Assembly: GCA_034666705.1 (NCBI GenBank)
Contig: JAXDLH010000490.1
Coordinates: 1-6,447, forward strand
Reading direction: 5' to 3'
DNA length: 6,447 nt
Source of the DNA: JAXDLH01 sp034666705
Lineage (GTDB): Bacteria > Chloroflexota > UBA6077 > SHYK01
Shown here: piece after piece, positions 6,264 through 6,447 of the stretch
Layout of the letters: each line of letters starts with the position of its first letter
How positions within the stretch are numbered: position 1 is the stretch's first letter
Program-made: the position numbers and the translations under genes
The notes under the pieces: model-generated
What the model was told of the DNA's origin: nothing
Database searches by the model: none
Seen by the model: only the letters and a program-made list of their open reading frames with translations

Positions 6264-6447
6264 ATGAGCCCACCCGACAGTTCTGCAGTCGTCACCAGAG
6301 TCCCGACGACCGCTCATGCCCTTAAGTTCTGCGATACGCTCGAGATCGATCAAGGCGCGCATCGCCTGTACGCCAGCAATAACTGGGCGAGCGGCGTGGA
6401 TGTCTTCGACATCTCCAGTCCGACTGCCAAGTATCTGAAGACGATCC
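6264..6447 (+). CDS. 5' end of a probable YVTN-type beta-propeller protein (truncated by window edge)
   Basis: The open frame begins at ATG 6264 behind a near-perfect Shine-Dalgarno and runs to the window edge, giving the first 61 residues. After a polar start (MSPPDSSAVVTRVPTTAHAL), the stretch GAHRLYASNNWASGVDVFD (31-49), followed by ISSPTAKYLKTI, has the rhythm of a YncE/YVTN repeat: a strand with xRLYxSN, a strand VDVFDIS, a turn, then xxxKTI. Such proteins form seven-bladed propellers, often secreted or surface-bound, and bind ligands or partners. No signal peptide is visible at this start. It is the only plus-strand gene in the window. The full length and any fused domains are unknown, so function beyond the fold is not assigned; an NHL or LVIVD-type repeat protein is an alternative. 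Confidence 0.7.
   Translation, partial: MSPPDSSAVVTRVPTTAHALKFCDTLEIDQGAHRLYASNNWASGVDVFDISSPTAKYLKTI

Noticed and set aside
6021..6362. 113-codon minus-strand open frame upstream of the exporter
   Set aside because: Overlaps the plus-strand propeller gene, which has a strong Shine-Dalgarno and sensible translation; this frame has neither.

Overview
The window comes from a high-GC bacterial chromosome. No phage, plasmid, IS, CRISPR or RNA gene was seen. The C-terminal catalytic domain of the L,D-transpeptidase, its lipoprotein plus Ig-like layout, and the partial beta-propeller gene at the right edge resemble proteins common in Chloroflexota (Thermomicrobia-like lineages). That placement is an inference from protein style only; no marker gene is present.

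Layout, right to left along the minus strand, which carries every complete gene. (1) An MFS_3-type drug/siderophore-like exporter (4780-6024). Its stop overlaps, by ATGA, the start of a questionable 61-codon ORF (4598-4783). (2) A lipid-anchored L,D-transpeptidase with Ig-like domains (2910-4517), with its own strong Shine-Dalgarno. (3) A probable three-gene operon: a solo HicB-like protein (2465-2782), a SUGCT-like family III CoA-transferase (1261-2454) and a glutaryl-CoA dehydrogenase (95-1261). A TATAAT box lies just upstream of the hicB-like gene; 10 nt separate genes one and two, and genes two and three overlap as TGATG. (4) At the right edge, divergent from the exporter, a plus-strand gene begins at 6264 with an AAGGAGG Shine-Dalgarno and runs off the window. 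Its start resembles a YVTN-type beta-propeller.

The clearest functional statement concerns the operon. The CoA-transferase would make glutaryl-CoA from free glutarate using an acyl-CoA donor such as succinyl-CoA, and the dehydrogenase would oxidise and decarboxylate it to crotonyl-CoA for beta-oxidation. Both proteins retain the expected catalytic residues. The other genes (cell-wall cross-linking, export, putative surface propeller) have no obvious link to that pathway.

I see no convincing undescribed multi-gene system. The points most worth a second look are the unusual SDGC active-site motif of the transpeptidase (Asp where His is usual), the solo HicB-like protein heading a catabolic operon with an 8-bp tandem repeat at its predicted transcription start, and the small ORF coupled to the exporter.
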